Below, in pieces: positions 21,480 through 32,302 of a stretch of 64,000 bases of DNA. The first letter of the stretch is position 1, and each line of letters opens with the position of its first letter. The stretch is from positions 186,001-250,000 of the forward strand of contig JAFEMH010001307.1 in the NCBI GenBank assembly GCA_022495995.1, written 5' to 3'. The notes below the pieces were generated by a model, which saw only the letters and a program-made list of their open reading frames with translations, had not been told where the DNA came from and ran no database searches. The DNA is from Adenophora triphylla var. japonica. Lineage: Eukaryota; Streptophyta; Magnoliopsida; Asterales; Campanulaceae. The position numbers were made by a program, and so were the translations under genes.

Positions 21480-22600
21480 AGACCTACCTGCACCCCATGG
21501 TCCCTATCCTCACACAGAGAAACCAGAATCTAGATATAGTGTTCTACCTTTTGATAGGATGGATCATATTACACCACCAGAATCAATTAAAATGTCTGTT
21601 CACCAGCTACTTCTTGATAATTCTCTACATAGATCAACATGCTTTCTTCTTGTTTGTAACCAAAACATAATAAAGCAAATATTGTTAAAAATTGAGGCAT
21701 TCTACACATGCATTGTTCTCCACATAATTTAAGTCCATAAGTTTAATGTACATAATACCTCCACCCTTAAATGAGTGCCAATCTTGCTCTTTGCACATAA
21801 CCAAGCAAGCGAAATTTCGTAAAGTAGATCAAGTCTAGGAATCAATTTGGCCAAGCAACCGCACACTTAGGTGACACCGATAAGAGAACTCGAAAAAATC
21901 AAAGGTCGAATCATATCGACCAAGGTAGTATAATACGTAAACAAACATTTAACCAAATGCTGATTATTTATGAAAAACTATAAACAACAGTTACATGCAA
22001 TATAAAATAAAAAGATTTCGAGAAATAAACAGCAAAATTAGAAATCAAGCAGATATGCAGAACCTTATCACAAATCATTGACATAAATAATCGAAATAAA
22101 ACTTGCAAGTGTTTGAGATAAAGTAGGAAATGGAAGACTTCTGACCAACAGAGATTAGATAGACCATTAGAGGATGAGGATAATTATCTTTTCTGTGATG
22201 TGATGTAAAACTAAACATGAAGGGAAACTGAATATTTGGACAAACGGAAGGAAAAAGACATGAAGAAGATATTTTTAGTTCAAAGATTCTTCAGCATCTC
22301 AAATTCTATTACGGTTGTATAAATTCTAATAGTTCAGCTATGCTATCCGTAAATGTTGAAAGTTAATACATCTTCTTTTCAGATTTTTGCAAAGTTTCCC
22401 TAAACACGAAATTCATGTTTTACCATCATAGTATGGAGTAATAGACAGAATATACCGATAGACTGAAAAATTAAATATTGAACTACAACCAAAATGAGTT
22501 TATTTTCAAATTGGGCAATTAGAGACACACAGAGGGAAGCCACGAATGATAAATACAAGGGGATTTACCAAACTGATGAGATCATGGCTTCAGAAAAACT
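21480..22600. repeat. Duplicated block D2 (copy of 26730-27485)
   Basis: Blocks such as CACACAGAGAAACC, GTAGATCAAGTC, ACCAAGGTAGTATAATAC and ATGAAGAAGATA occur in the same order at 26730-27485. Open frames here (21458-21732, +) are not supported: on the minus strand the same DNA reads GPWGAGRSV up to a GTGCAG|GTAGGT donor, more exon-like but unassigned. Confidence 0.8.
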
Positions 22601-22645
22601 GAAATTCATAGGTCGGATATAATGTTGAACTACTCATGTCCATAC

Positions 22646-22729
22646 CTCGATGATAAACCTCTCACAGGAATTAAATGCTATTAAAGCATGGTGACCCCTT
22701 ACATTGAAAGTATCCACTGGTTGAAGGAT
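22646..22729 (-). pseudogene. Unassigned exon-like segment
   Basis: Between a GAACAG acceptor and a GAG|GTATGG donor, 28 codons are open: ILQPVDTFNVRGHHALIAFN then SCERFIIE. Composition and borders look exonic. I do not recognise the family, and it could be part of the captured material or the host gene. Confidence 0.45.
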
Positions 22730-22739
22730 CTGTTCATTA

Positions 22740-24130
22740 GTTAAGTAAAATCATTAGTTCTCATAGTATACAAAATCGAAAATGACATCATAGGCTTCCA
22801 AAAGTAAGCAAGAAAGGGAGATTTTACAAAATGGATGCTGAGCAGTCCATCACGGGAAATAGAGTTACTTTGAAGTTAAAAAATGACTAGTGGAGTTGTA
22901 CAATTATACCAAAACTAACAAGTACTTGTATCATAGTTTTCCACTACCTAGCTGATGCCATTCTGCCATCAATATTAAAACAACACACATTTTCCGCTTA
23001 GCATATAATATGAGAGAATGCAGAAAAATAATGGGGAAATTATGGGTGAAAACAGCTCAAAATTGTACCTTCAACATAAAATCAGACACCAATGCTCTAA
23101 AATTACTTGTTCCTTTCAAATTAAACTACACATACAAATTAGTGTCCAAACCACACATATAATTTCATTGTCTCGATGAAACTAAGCATGTCCGAAAAAT
23201 GTCATCTTCATTCTTCTCTCCCGTAACCCATGAATAATTTATTGAACAGTGCTTTTAGACTACGAGAACAGACCATGTAGAGGACATACATTACTTTATT
23301 CAGCCATTTGTCACAAATTTACTTGATCTACTCCGACTTCATTTTTCTTTTCAAGACACTACAATATGATCAAATGCTGATGGAAAAGACTTTGATGCAA
23401 CAATAGTTTCTGAAAACCTAGCTCATAAAATCAGTCATTCACTTATTACTTTAGGCATTACTCTTGTACCAGACCAAAGGAAGAAAAAAGCAGAAACTGC
23501 ACAAGATAACACGACTTCATGCTTAAGTTCATAGCTTCAAGTAAGAAAAATAAAATCACATCTTGATCCAGTCTTACTAACCTAGTAATGCCTAACCAAG
23601 TCGACAAAAAAGTTAATATTTTTTTATACTGTAATAACAATTACTCTGTATAACATTAGTTAGATAGCTAAGCATGTAAGAGAGGTCAAGAACCTGCATG
23701 AAACTAATCGCGGTGGAAGGTTGCCAGATCTCCTCACGAACTGGAAATAGACACAAAATGAGAAGGAAAAGAAGAAAAGAACAGAAACAAAGTCCATGGA
23801 CAACAATGTCAATAACATTAATAACTTAGGTTAACAAAAAAAGAAGCAGCCACTTAAAGTAGTTACCATCCAAACTTTCAAGCATAAAGGTGTTTACCTC
23901 CGGCAATTGTTCTCTTGGAGACTAATCATGACATAATTCCTGGTGAAACCTCCAGATTCTGTCAAACATATCCAATTCGAGAAATGTATAGCAGGTATCA
24001 ATTTGATACTTGACATAATTTCAAAGACTGAGTTTTGAAGCTTCTAGGTTTTCTTTTATAAACACACACACACACATACGCCCACAAACACACACAACAT
24101 CATTCTAAAAAAAGAACTGATTTCTAACAA
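22740..24130. other. Intron-like AT-rich DNA
   Basis: No supported gene. A minus-strand segment near 23750-23700, VREEIWQPSTAISFMQ between CAG and GTTCTT, faintly recalls the ALDH10 region REEVFGPV but is too weak to call. A (CA)n run lies at about 24061-24095. Confidence 0.4.
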
Positions 24131-24131
24131 C

Positions 24132-24909
24132 CATTAAGTAAAGGAAATTTGTTGTTTCACAACATCAATTTACCTGGCCACTACTAACCACAGGGCCTAG
24201 CCTACAACCTTCTGATCTTCTTGGTCCACTTGGCAAGTTTGTCTAAAAACACTGCTACAATGCCTTCCTGAAACAAACACACACAAAATAAATGTAATTG
24301 TACCTCATAAAAAATACGGAAGAGAATAAACAGACATTCACTTGGGGAGTCAACAACAGTCAGGTGTGCCTTTGTTTGAGATGGTTGCATGTCCAAATTA
24401 AGTATGAGAATGTTACACATCAAACAATCAGGTGTGCCTTTGTTTGAGATGGTTGCATGAGCCATGATGCAGAATAAGTATGATAATGTTACACATCAAA
24501 CAATAGATTATAACATAATGAAACACAGAGGCATTGATGAGAATAAAGTCACAAGGAAAGGCTGTACTAGTAGGGATATGACATGGATTATAACTTGTAG
24601 GTCAACCATCTTAAATTTTATGTATTTTGGAACGATAGGCTCTAATGCAAATAAATTATACGTTATCGGGTGTCGATTCACGAAAGCCTAACAGAGACAT
24701 GCTAATACCCATGAGCTTTGTAAATAGTGATCTAGAATATACATGCTAATTTTTGTGCTACTTCTGCTCTAAGAGGGCAGAAGAGAAGTAAATGAGAAAC
24801 ATTCTAACCAGATGCTTCTTAAGAATGCCAGCCATCAGATCATAATTGAATGAACTCCAAATAACGCAAGGGACCTCACCCGCTAAGCATGCTAGTGCCA
24901 TGGAAAAGA
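24132..24909 (-). repeat. Duplicated block D1, second copy
   Basis: It matches 20691-21478 almost base for base, including the ALDH10 exon and the unassigned GEVPYVIWSSFNYDMM frame. A 56-bp phrase (TCAGGTGTGCCTTTGTTTGA) is itself repeated inside each copy. Confidence 0.92.
24174..24267 (-). pseudogene. ALDH10/BADH fragment, FLDKLAKW exon
   Basis: The exon borders TTTCAG and CAG|GTAAAT enclose FLDKLAKWTKKIRR and, in a second frame, RLGPVVSSGQ. In plant ALDH10 this exon follows the active-site region. It is downstream of the KSPIVVFDD exon (25184) as expected, but the active-site Cys exon between them is not found. Confidence 0.87.
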
Positions 24910-25099
24910 TCATACGTCAGTACATACTTACGTGAACCGGAAGATGGGATGTTGCGCTGCAAATTTTATTGTTCGCAAAGAAGACATCAAAAATTGTCCA
25001 CTAGACAGCCATTTGAATTTCCAATGATTGGAATAAGTAATTATCTAAAACAAAATTCACGATGCGAATCAAGCGACATACATTTTCAAGGTGACATAC

Positions 25100-25184
25100 G
25101 TTTCAGAAGGTCCAAACCCTTGTCAAAGCTAACATCATCAAAGACAACTATAGGACTCTTTCCACCGCTCTTCATATTAACAGG
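25100..25184 (-). pseudogene. ALDH10/BADH fragment, GGKSPIVVFDD exon
   Basis: After TTGCAG the frame reads PVNMKSGGKSPIVVFDDVSF then DKGLDLL. The family form is [22 protein letters not shown], containing the catalytic Glu of ELGG. Here LELGG has become MKSGG, so the general-base Glu is lost. The frame degenerates at the 3' end, where the segment leading to the catalytic Cys should be. Confidence 0.88.
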
Positions 25185-25407
25185 CTGCAAAAACGAGATA
25201 GATAGTAGGAGAAACACAACATTTTGAGCATATGCTAATATGCTATGGTATCATATGATTAATAACATTAAATAAGCAATTACACGTACATATCTAGGGT
25301 TTCTATACAGCATTCTCTCTCTCTCTACACACACACGAACTGCATAAAAAACAGTAAAATTGAGAACCGTGAACACAAACACGCCATATTATCCAGCCAC
25401 ATAATAC

Positions 25408-25456
25408 CTTCACAAGTTGGGCTGCAACACTCATGACATTGCTTCGCTGCTCCCCA
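25408..25456 (-). pseudogene. ALDH10/BADH fragment, SNVMSVAAQLVK exon
   Basis: SNVMSVAAQLVK ends at AAG|GTATTA. It is the sister of 20464-20529, but its 5' half (FTGSTATG) is missing, so the exon is truncated at the acceptor side. Confidence 0.82.
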
Positions 25457-25582
25457 TAAATAAAATATGTCAAACAATTAAGAATCATTTCCGTGACACG
25501 CTAAGAAGCCTAGCGCTTGTTACAGAACTACATGACAATCAAAAGTACAGATTACTAATTGCATGAGATAAGAGTAACGAAC

Positions 25583-25706
25583 CTTGTCAACAGGGGGATG
25601 CGACACCAATGGAGCACCGTATTTTGGACCAAATCCAGTTAGAATATTGAGTACCCCAGGAGAGAAACCGGCCTCTGTACACACTTCACCCAACTCGAGG
25701 CATGTA
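25583..25706 (-). pseudogene. ALDH10/BADH fragment, [12 protein letters not shown] exon
   Basis: From TGCCAG the frame reads [20 protein letters not shown] then [20 protein letters not shown] and K|GT. This is the best preserved dehydrogenase exon in the window, 124 nt, open and with both splice borders. The neighbours on either side are in normal order (upstream LLMAKWKVASALATGC, downstream SNVMSVAAQLVK). Confidence 0.9.
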
Positions 25707-25794
25707 CTGGCATTAGACAGTAATTAATGAATATATCGAAAATAGTTAAAATTAGCAATGCATAAAGTAGATACCGACCAGTCACGTACTACAG

Positions 25795-25873
25795 GGATGC
25801 CGATTCCGGGTGGGGTGACTATTGCAACACATCCAGTAGCCAATGCAGAAGCAACTTTCCATTTTGCCATCAA
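25795..25873 (-). pseudogene. ALDH10/BADH fragment, MAxWKxAxALAxGC exon
   Basis: PLLMAKWKVASALATGCVAI then VTPPG matches the ALDH family block PLLMATWKVAPALAAGC. The Lys of the LKPSE motif, which contacts NAD(P), is replaced (VTPPG). The borders are approximate. Confidence 0.85.
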
Positions 25874-26113
25874 CAAAGGATCATTCCCACAATATTACAT
25901 GCCATGTATTCAAACATGCAGCAACATTGCCCCGAAGGGGATGTAACATTTACACCAATATTCAGTATACAATATACTGAATAGAAAGGCAATTAGTGAG
26001 GTGCCAGTGCCACAAACATACCATAACCAAGGCTGCTTCATCTAGGGGTCTTCCACAATTAATTGCCAAGTTTTGCGAGTTCTACCTTTCATCTGTAGTC
26101 ACTGTATGCCTAC

Positions 26114-26193
26114 CTGACGATGAGAACCCTGCCCTTCTTCATTTGTTCCCTGAAAAACAGCAGCTTGCTTGCCATTTCGCCACATCTTTTAAT
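26114..26193 (-). pseudogene. VHA-a: V-ATPase subunit a fragment, N-terminal exon 2
   Basis: From TATGTAG the frame reads IKRCGEMASKLLFFREQMKK then GRVLIVR and a CAG|GTAGGC donor (80 nt). Plant VHA-a has IKRCGEMARKLRFFKEQM at this point, in the cytosolic N-terminal domain. It follows the FQRTYAAQ exon in correct order and phase. Confidence 0.9.
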
Positions 26194-26426
26194 CTACATA
26201 TAGAAGTTATATACACAAGATATAGCATTACATGTAGAAGATGGCTTGAGAATCATTGGGAATAAAAATTCAATGTCAAAAGCCTTGTAGTTGCTTTTTA
26301 CTGCTAAGGTTCTACTGGAGGAATCAAGAGAAAGTACATAGCTTTCTCGGTGACATAAGAAACAAGTACATCCAGCAGTGGGCCCAGGATTATAAGATAT
26401 TTAATACGGAGATAATCAAAACACAC

Positions 26427-26469
26427 CTGAGCAGCATATGTCCTCTGAAAAGGGTTTTCCTGTGTTAAG
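26427..26469 (-). pseudogene. VHA-a: V-ATPase subunit a fragment, N-terminal exon 1
   Basis: Between CTCACAG and CAG|GTGTG the frame reads LTQENPFQRTYAAQ. VHA-a has LNAEKSPFQRTYAAQ directly before IKRCGEMA. Upstream exons with the start of the protein are not present nearby. Confidence 0.88.
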
Positions 26470-26729
26470 CTGTGAGCAAAAGAGACAAGCCAATTGTATC
26501 ACATGTACTAAAAACTTATAAGTTGAGATATACAAAACAATTTACATTTTATTTTTCTAGAATTTACTAATTAAAGACTAAACAAATAATCACGATCACC
26601 AAAAGTCTAACCAAACACAATAGGTTTAATTGTTCTATCTCATGTGATATAAAATATGATTCACCGACTCGTTTTATCCCAATCGATATTTGCATTTTCT
26701 AGGATGAGGGTATCACAGCCCTACCTGAA

Positions 26730-27485
26730 CCCCATGGTCCATATCCTCACACAGAAAAACCTGATTCTAGAAGCAGTATTCTGCCTTTTGATGGGATAGG
26801 CTTTCTTCTTGTTTGTAACCATATTAATACAACCATTGCAGTTGAAAATTGCAATTGTACACCAAAAATATCATAGATTCATTCCCACTCATTATAAAGA
26901 ACTTGTGAATAGACTTTCTATGCATGCATTGATCTCCACATAATTTAAGTCCATCATTCTTCCTCTTTGCACAAAACTAAGCAAGCGAAATTCCATAAAG
27001 TAGATCAAGTCAAGAAATCAATGTAGCCAAGCAACAACCCCACAATTAGATGAAACTGATAAAAAACTGAAACTATTCAAATGCCAGAATCATATGGACC
27101 AAGGTAGTATAATACATAACAAACCATTAACCAAATGCCGATTATTTATGAAAAACTATCAACAACTGTTACATGTGCTTGAGATAAAGTAGGAAATGAA
27201 TACCAACAGAGATTAGAGAGCCATTAGAGGATGAGAATAATTATTTTTCCTGTGATGTAAAACTAAACATGAAGGGGAAAATGAATGTTTGGACAAACGT
27301 ATGGAAAAAGACATGAAGAAGATACTTAAAGTTCAAAGACTCTCCAGCACCTCAAATTCTAATATTGTCGTATAAATTTTAATAGTATAGAAATTGTAGT
27401 TATAAGTATAGAGTATATATGATAGAAGGAATGGTGAAAAATATAAATAGATTTTGCCAAATCAGTTAAGTCTATGGCTTCTCAG
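26730..27485. repeat. Duplicated block D2, second copy
   Basis: It is collinear with 21490-22600 but shorter; several internal stretches are missing. It separates the two V-ATPase fragment clusters. No gene is supported inside. Confidence 0.8.
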
Positions 27486-27489
27486 AATT

Positions 27490-27850
27490 AGTGTACGCTT
27501 CCTTATTTCTCCCCGAGACTATTCTTGATTGTTTACACGAACTCGTGATCCATTCGACTTCCTTCGTGATTCTATACCCGTGAGATCACACTGTTCATGT
27601 AACAATTTGATCTCGCTAGATAAATCTTTCCCGTGGATAAAAGGCTTAAAGGTATAAGACCGACAAAACATGCCAAAAATTTGACCCCGGGAGAGGCCGA
27701 GAAAGTTGGGCAACCACTCCCCTATGTGCCAATCGCGAGTGCATCCAGGGCCCCGGCGCCCAGCTCAGCTAGAGAGTGAGCTCGCGCAACTCTGTTTTGC
27801 CAAAACGCATAAGACCGAGTCTTGACCAGGATCATTTTTCTTGCCTAGAT
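27490..27850. other. GC-richer insert of unknown nature
   Basis: A 360-bp stretch with CCCCGGGAGAGGCCGAG and GGGCCCCGGCGCCCAGCTC contrasts with the AT-rich surroundings and begins where D2 similarity ends. It may be retroelement-derived. No TG/CA termini with a target duplication were found. Confidence 0.4.
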
Positions 27851-27952
27851 ATTTATTGGTACTATGAGGAGAAGCAACAGTAAACTGTTCATGTATATTA
27901 AAAGCATGCATAAGATGTCCAATGAAGTAATTTAAAGTTTCTAGTTGCGTAC

Positions 27953-28149
27953 CTCATGACCCACAAGCATAGATACGAAGCTGTAATAACCACAGCACCT
28001 AGAACAAACTCAATAGTATGTACCAGTTGTTGACGCATGAAAGCTTCACAGAACTTCAATTCCTCATTCCCATGAAAATCAGTATGAGACTCCAATTCAA
28101 AATTGTCATCAATACTCTGAAGTGGCGAGTACACTTGTCCTTGATGTCA
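27953..28149 (-). pseudogene. VHA-a: V-ATPase subunit a fragment, C-terminal exon
   Basis: After CTTGCAG the exon reads YSPLQSIDDNFELESHTDFH, GNEELKFCEAFMRQQLVHTI and EFVLGAVVITASYLCLWVM, closing at GAG|GTACGC. This is the membrane-domain segment of VHA-a around transmembrane helix 7 (family form [20 protein letters not shown] then LRLWALSLAH). The essential Arg of YLRLW is Cys here (YLCLW); that residue carries proton transport, so even if expressed this fragment would be inactive. Confidence 0.92.
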
Positions 28150-28221
28150 CTGCAAGAAAATGTCATGTTGATAAGTAAACAACACAGAGATGGAAAACAA
28201 TAAAGGATAAAGGCTTCATAC

Positions 28222-28468
28222 TCATCATGTTGCTTTTTCAACAGAAGTGGCTTTGGGATCAACATCCACGGTACACCAATAAGGGACAGAATATTGACTT
28301 GAATCAATTAAGACTTCTGCCATCTTAAAAATTTGGTAGGACTTAAAAACATTAATACCATTACATGGTATAGATCTGCTTGTGACCCGGAACACCACTT
28401 CACAATTGTGAGGAATGAAAGGTAACCAAACACAACTGTTCAGAAATTCATCTGGAATAAATTGGTAC
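28222..28468 (-). pseudogene. VHA-a: V-ATPase subunit a fragment, membrane exon
   Basis: From TTCAG, pieces of [43 protein letters not shown] and LSLIGVPWMLIPKPLLLKKQ can be read in alternating frames, ending GATGA|GTATGA. These match consecutive membrane segments of plant VHA-a. At least two frameshifts and one stop (after LRWQKS) are present, and the DDLGENQLF segment is degraded. Confidence 0.9.
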
Positions 28469-28881
28469 CTGAAGTAATACACATGTTTAATGCTGATATA
28501 TAGACCGCTGAATTTCATCAACCAACACAATAAATGACTTCAGGAAGCACATTTTAAAAGAAAACTAAAAAAAAAAAAAAGACTTCTATAAGCCTACATT
28601 AAAGGACTGATTTGTGAATGAATACACTTATTTATTTATTTTAAATAATAATGGTTGAATTGCTTGATATTTATTGACAATAAAAACTGTATAATACCTT
28701 TGGAACTATCAAAGTGCACAGGGCAAGGCAATTAGCATCATTAATTACGTGAACACTCATGCACTCTCTCTAAAACGGAAAACGGAAAACTTCTACTAAA
28801 CAATAAGAGGGAGCATGGGACCCACGAAATTGGAATTATACATAGATGAGCACCATATGCAATCAAATCAAAACTTGGTAC

Positions 28882-28964
28882 CTGTTGCCTTCAATGTCAG
28901 GTGATGGAATAAAGGTAGATCTACAATTGCAACTTCTTTCATAGGATACAACTTCCCTTGTTCT
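28882..28964 (-). pseudogene. Unassigned exon-like segment related to 38 kb
   Basis: A frame MRTREVVSYERSCNCRSTFI then PSPDIEGN runs to CAG|GTACCA. A related but diverged sequence is at about 38085-38030, on the other side of the copia element. The gene is not recognised. Confidence 0.45.
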
Positions 28965-29444
28965 CATGTTTCAATCGAAGGATCCGTAAGGAAATAACAA
29001 GTGGATAAACATAACAAGCACAATACATGTGATGTAAAATACCTGAATGTTAACTTATATTAGTTCACAAAATACATGACTCCACCAAATGACTCGAGTA
29101 TAAAACTAGTGAAGCAAAAAACTTATCACCAATTTCTAGACTTCTAGTTATACTCCACCAATTGGATTTGACTGTTGAATGTTTACTTTTGTAAGTATGA
29201 AAAACAGAAGCAACAAGAAAAAAAACATTATCCAGAGTGTATTAGGTCAAACACAAGTCTAAAACAAATTGCACATCAGTAAACGAGAAATCTTATTATA
29301 ATGATTAAATTGATCTAAGAACTAATTGAATTTAATCCATCCTAATTTCATAAAATAAAAATAAACCCTAATTCAAAGTAAATTCATAAGATCAATATAA
29401 ACCCTGATTCAAAACAGAGGGGAGAGAGAGAGAAGAAAAGTTAC

Positions 29445-29645
29445 CTCTCTCGAGCTTTGACTTAAAGGAAGAATTCTCTGAGACAATTTCCTAAATATCT
29501 CCGGAAGTGACAGTCATTTTTAAGAAAATGATTCGACTTATGGTTTAGGGTTCTGCCCAGGCGCAATTACTTTCAGCGGGAGATTCTTGAGAGAGAGGAG
29601 AGGAAATGGTCGGGAACGTAGTTGAGGATGGCGGGTGGAGTGGAC

Positions 29646-29677
<32 letters not shown>

Positions 29678-29735
29678 GGGGGGGGGGAGAAGAGAGAGAA
29701 TGAGATCGGAGGCGAGGGAGGGAGGGTATATATCG
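29445..29735 (-). promoter_or_regulatory. Candidate promoter, 5' UTR and first-intron donor
   Basis: On the minus strand, TATATA (29732-29727) precedes a pyrimidine-rich leader, then a short ATG-stop frame at 29523, and CGAGAGAG|GTAACTTTTC at 29445. This is the layout of a plant 5' UTR intron. (CA)n and C-runs (about 29650-29688) lie within the leader. It faces the gene-fragment mosaic and could drive a chimeric transcript; transcription itself is not shown. Confidence 0.5.
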
Positions 29736-29939
29736 CGAAGGAATACGACCGTTTAGAAGGTAGCGTTTTTTGTAAGCACGAGCCCACGGCCCATTTGTTC
29801 TATTCGATTAGGTTTTTTGTAAGACTGGATCCAGATGTCGTTTTATTTGATACTAAAAGCCCAGCTACTAAACACACGGTCCAATTGGTGCATTTAATTC
29901 CCAAATTGCTTCCTAATGAAAAAAGAGACTTGTAATTGA

Positions 29940-31272
29940 AATTTGTGTACTTCAACTTTTTTTAGTGATAATTGTTTTTTTTTTAATATTCAAAAATAGT
30001 TGGTATTTCTTCTGCCTCGAAAAGAAAAGGTAATATCACTTAAATTAATTTTGGTAGTCAATTTAATAGAAAGTTGACCAAAAGTTTATAAGATTCGATT
30101 AGTCTCCTAAAAATTTTAAAAAATATTATTTATACATTACAAAAAATTATCAATAATAATTTTCAAGTTTATAAATATAATCAACAGCGTTTTCATCAAT
30201 CACTAGAATATAAAATAAAACTACCTTCTGAGATTTAAGCATTCGATATAGTTACAACAATAAATAAAAATGGAAAAATAAAATAATCAATCTTCAATGA
30301 AATTGTATTTACAAATGAGCTTTTATAAACAGCGTTTTATGAAATCACTAGAATATAAAACTACCTTCTGAGATTTAAGCATTCGATATAGTTACAACAA
30401 TAAATAAAAATGGAAAAATAAAATAATCAATCTTCAATGAAATTGTATTTACAAATGAGCTTTTATAAACAGCGTTTTCATCAATCACTAGAATATAAAA
30501 CTACCTTCTGATATTTAAGCATTCGATATAGTTACAACAATAAATAAAAATGGAAAAATAAAATAATCAATCTTCAATGAAATTGTATTTACAAATGAGC
30601 TTTTATAAACGATTTGAAATCGCAAAGAAGAAAATGTTGAATCAAATCAACTTCACCACCTTTTTCATAATAGTTAGGAATATTTAAAACCGTGATCGCG
30701 TACACAACATCCCAATTGTAGAAGTAGAATTATATACTCATTTGGTCATTATATATTTTATTTTTATTTTTTGTAATGGTCACTTAGTATTACTTTTTAA
30801 AAAATAAATAAATAAATAATATTACTATAATAATTGATAAAATAATATAAATTTAACTCCATCACACTAATGAAAAATATTTTAATAATTTTCTAACACT
30901 TTAACCTACACATGTTTCCATAACAATAAATTTGTAAGATGTCAAATGCCAAATATATAAATTGAAGATAGCAGCCAATGGAAACAATTGAATGAAATTC
31001 CTGGGTTACACATTTTAGAATTTAGAGACCGAGGGAATAGTAGACTTATCACCCAAATTCAATTGAAGGTGGGTAGATGTATGTGGGCATGTGAGAAGCA
31101 AATCCAGACAAAAAACAAACTGGGTGGGAGGAATATGTGTGAAGATAAGATAAAAAAGAAATGCTAAAAAGTTCAGACAAACATAGGCTTGAGGAGTGGG
31201 AGGAATCCCTCAAACTGAGCATTCACTTTTTCATAAGCCTCAAAAAACAGAGCTGGTTGAAGTTATTGGCAA
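29940..31272. other. AT-rich intergenic DNA
   Basis: No gene seen. It contains the tandem array at 30185-30610, described separately. Otherwise it is simple AT-rich sequence up to the copia target site. Confidence 0.6.
30185..30610. repeat. Three-copy tandem repeat, about 140-145 bp unit
   Basis: Copies start at CAGCGTTTT (30185, 30330, 30470) and end TTTTATAAAC. The second and third are 140 bp; the first has a 5-bp insertion (AAATA). Differences are few, so the amplification is recent. Confidence 0.93.
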
Positions 31273-31277
31273 TGCTT

Positions 31278-32302
31278 TGTTAGCAAAATTTTCAATTACA
31301 GAAGCAAAGAAATTACTAATAAAAAATACGTAATGTAAATATATAGACCGAATGTAAAATATAAACTGAAATAAAGGAAAAAGATAGCAAAGAACACGGT
31401 TGTGCACGAGCCCCGATGAATCGCTCCTTAAGACTTATTCGTCCCTCACCAATAGTGCTTGAGGCCGCCTTGGACGCGAGTCTCCCAGATAGAACGTGCG
31501 GACCGGGGCACTTTGCACCTCAAGTTCCCGGCGAATTGGCTGTGCCTAGACAATATCACCAAATGCAATATGCAAGGAGGCCAAACGAAGATAGAACAAT
31601 ATGCAAGAGAGAGTGAGAGTTTGCAGAAAATTTCTCGTGTGTCAAATGATTTGTGAAGACTCCATTTTATAGATGCCTTGAATCAAAAGCGCTAATTCCA
31701 TCATAATCATGAAAATTATTACGTAAATAATTTTGCATTTGATTCTCGTGATATGGCTGTTACAAGGAAGAATTTAAAATCGAATTAACTCGGTTCGCCA
31801 GCTACAATGGGTAAATGGGAGTAAATTTCCGAAATCAAAATTCAATTTTCGAAATCAAAATTCAAAATTTTAGCAAAAGGTGGGCTTGCGCGAGTAGGCC
31901 ATTTCGGAGCTACATTCGTGTCCGCAGGACGCGTACGCACATGAGTTCGGTAGCCCCAAGCCTATTTTGGACCATGATTTGCACCCCCCCCTGCGCACCC
32001 GTGCGCGAGAGAGAGCCTCTATGCCACACACAATTACTCCTTACATAAAGTGTAGTAGTATTTAAACTTTCTACCTTTCACATTCCCATTCAATGTGGGA
32101 TAACTTCTTTTCCCACTTCCAACCCATCATCTTTGAGCCTTAATATTTCATTCATCCATCAACCATTTTGGACAAATAAATATTCGATTTTAATGTTCTC
32201 ATGGAGTAGAATACAAATCCATAATCAATTTGGTCATTTAACAAATAACCCATTTAGGAAATAATCTCAAATTTCCTTCACACACCCACTATTTTTCCAA
32301 CA
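31278..32302 (-). repeat. 3' LTR of the copia element
   Basis: It begins TGTTAG and ends CCAACA on the plus strand. It contains CTTAAGACTTATTC at 31427-31440 and a GC-rich stretch with GTCCGCAGGACGCGTACGC. Open frames within it repeat in the other LTR and are not genes. Confidence 0.94.

Noticed and set aside
25996..26265. 89-residue plus-strand frame
   Set aside because: It is the antisense of the V-ATPase exon 26114-26193 and its introns.
31416..31656. Plus-strand frames in the copia LTR
   Set aside because: The same sequence occurs in the other LTR at 37126-37317; it is LTR DNA on the non-coding strand.
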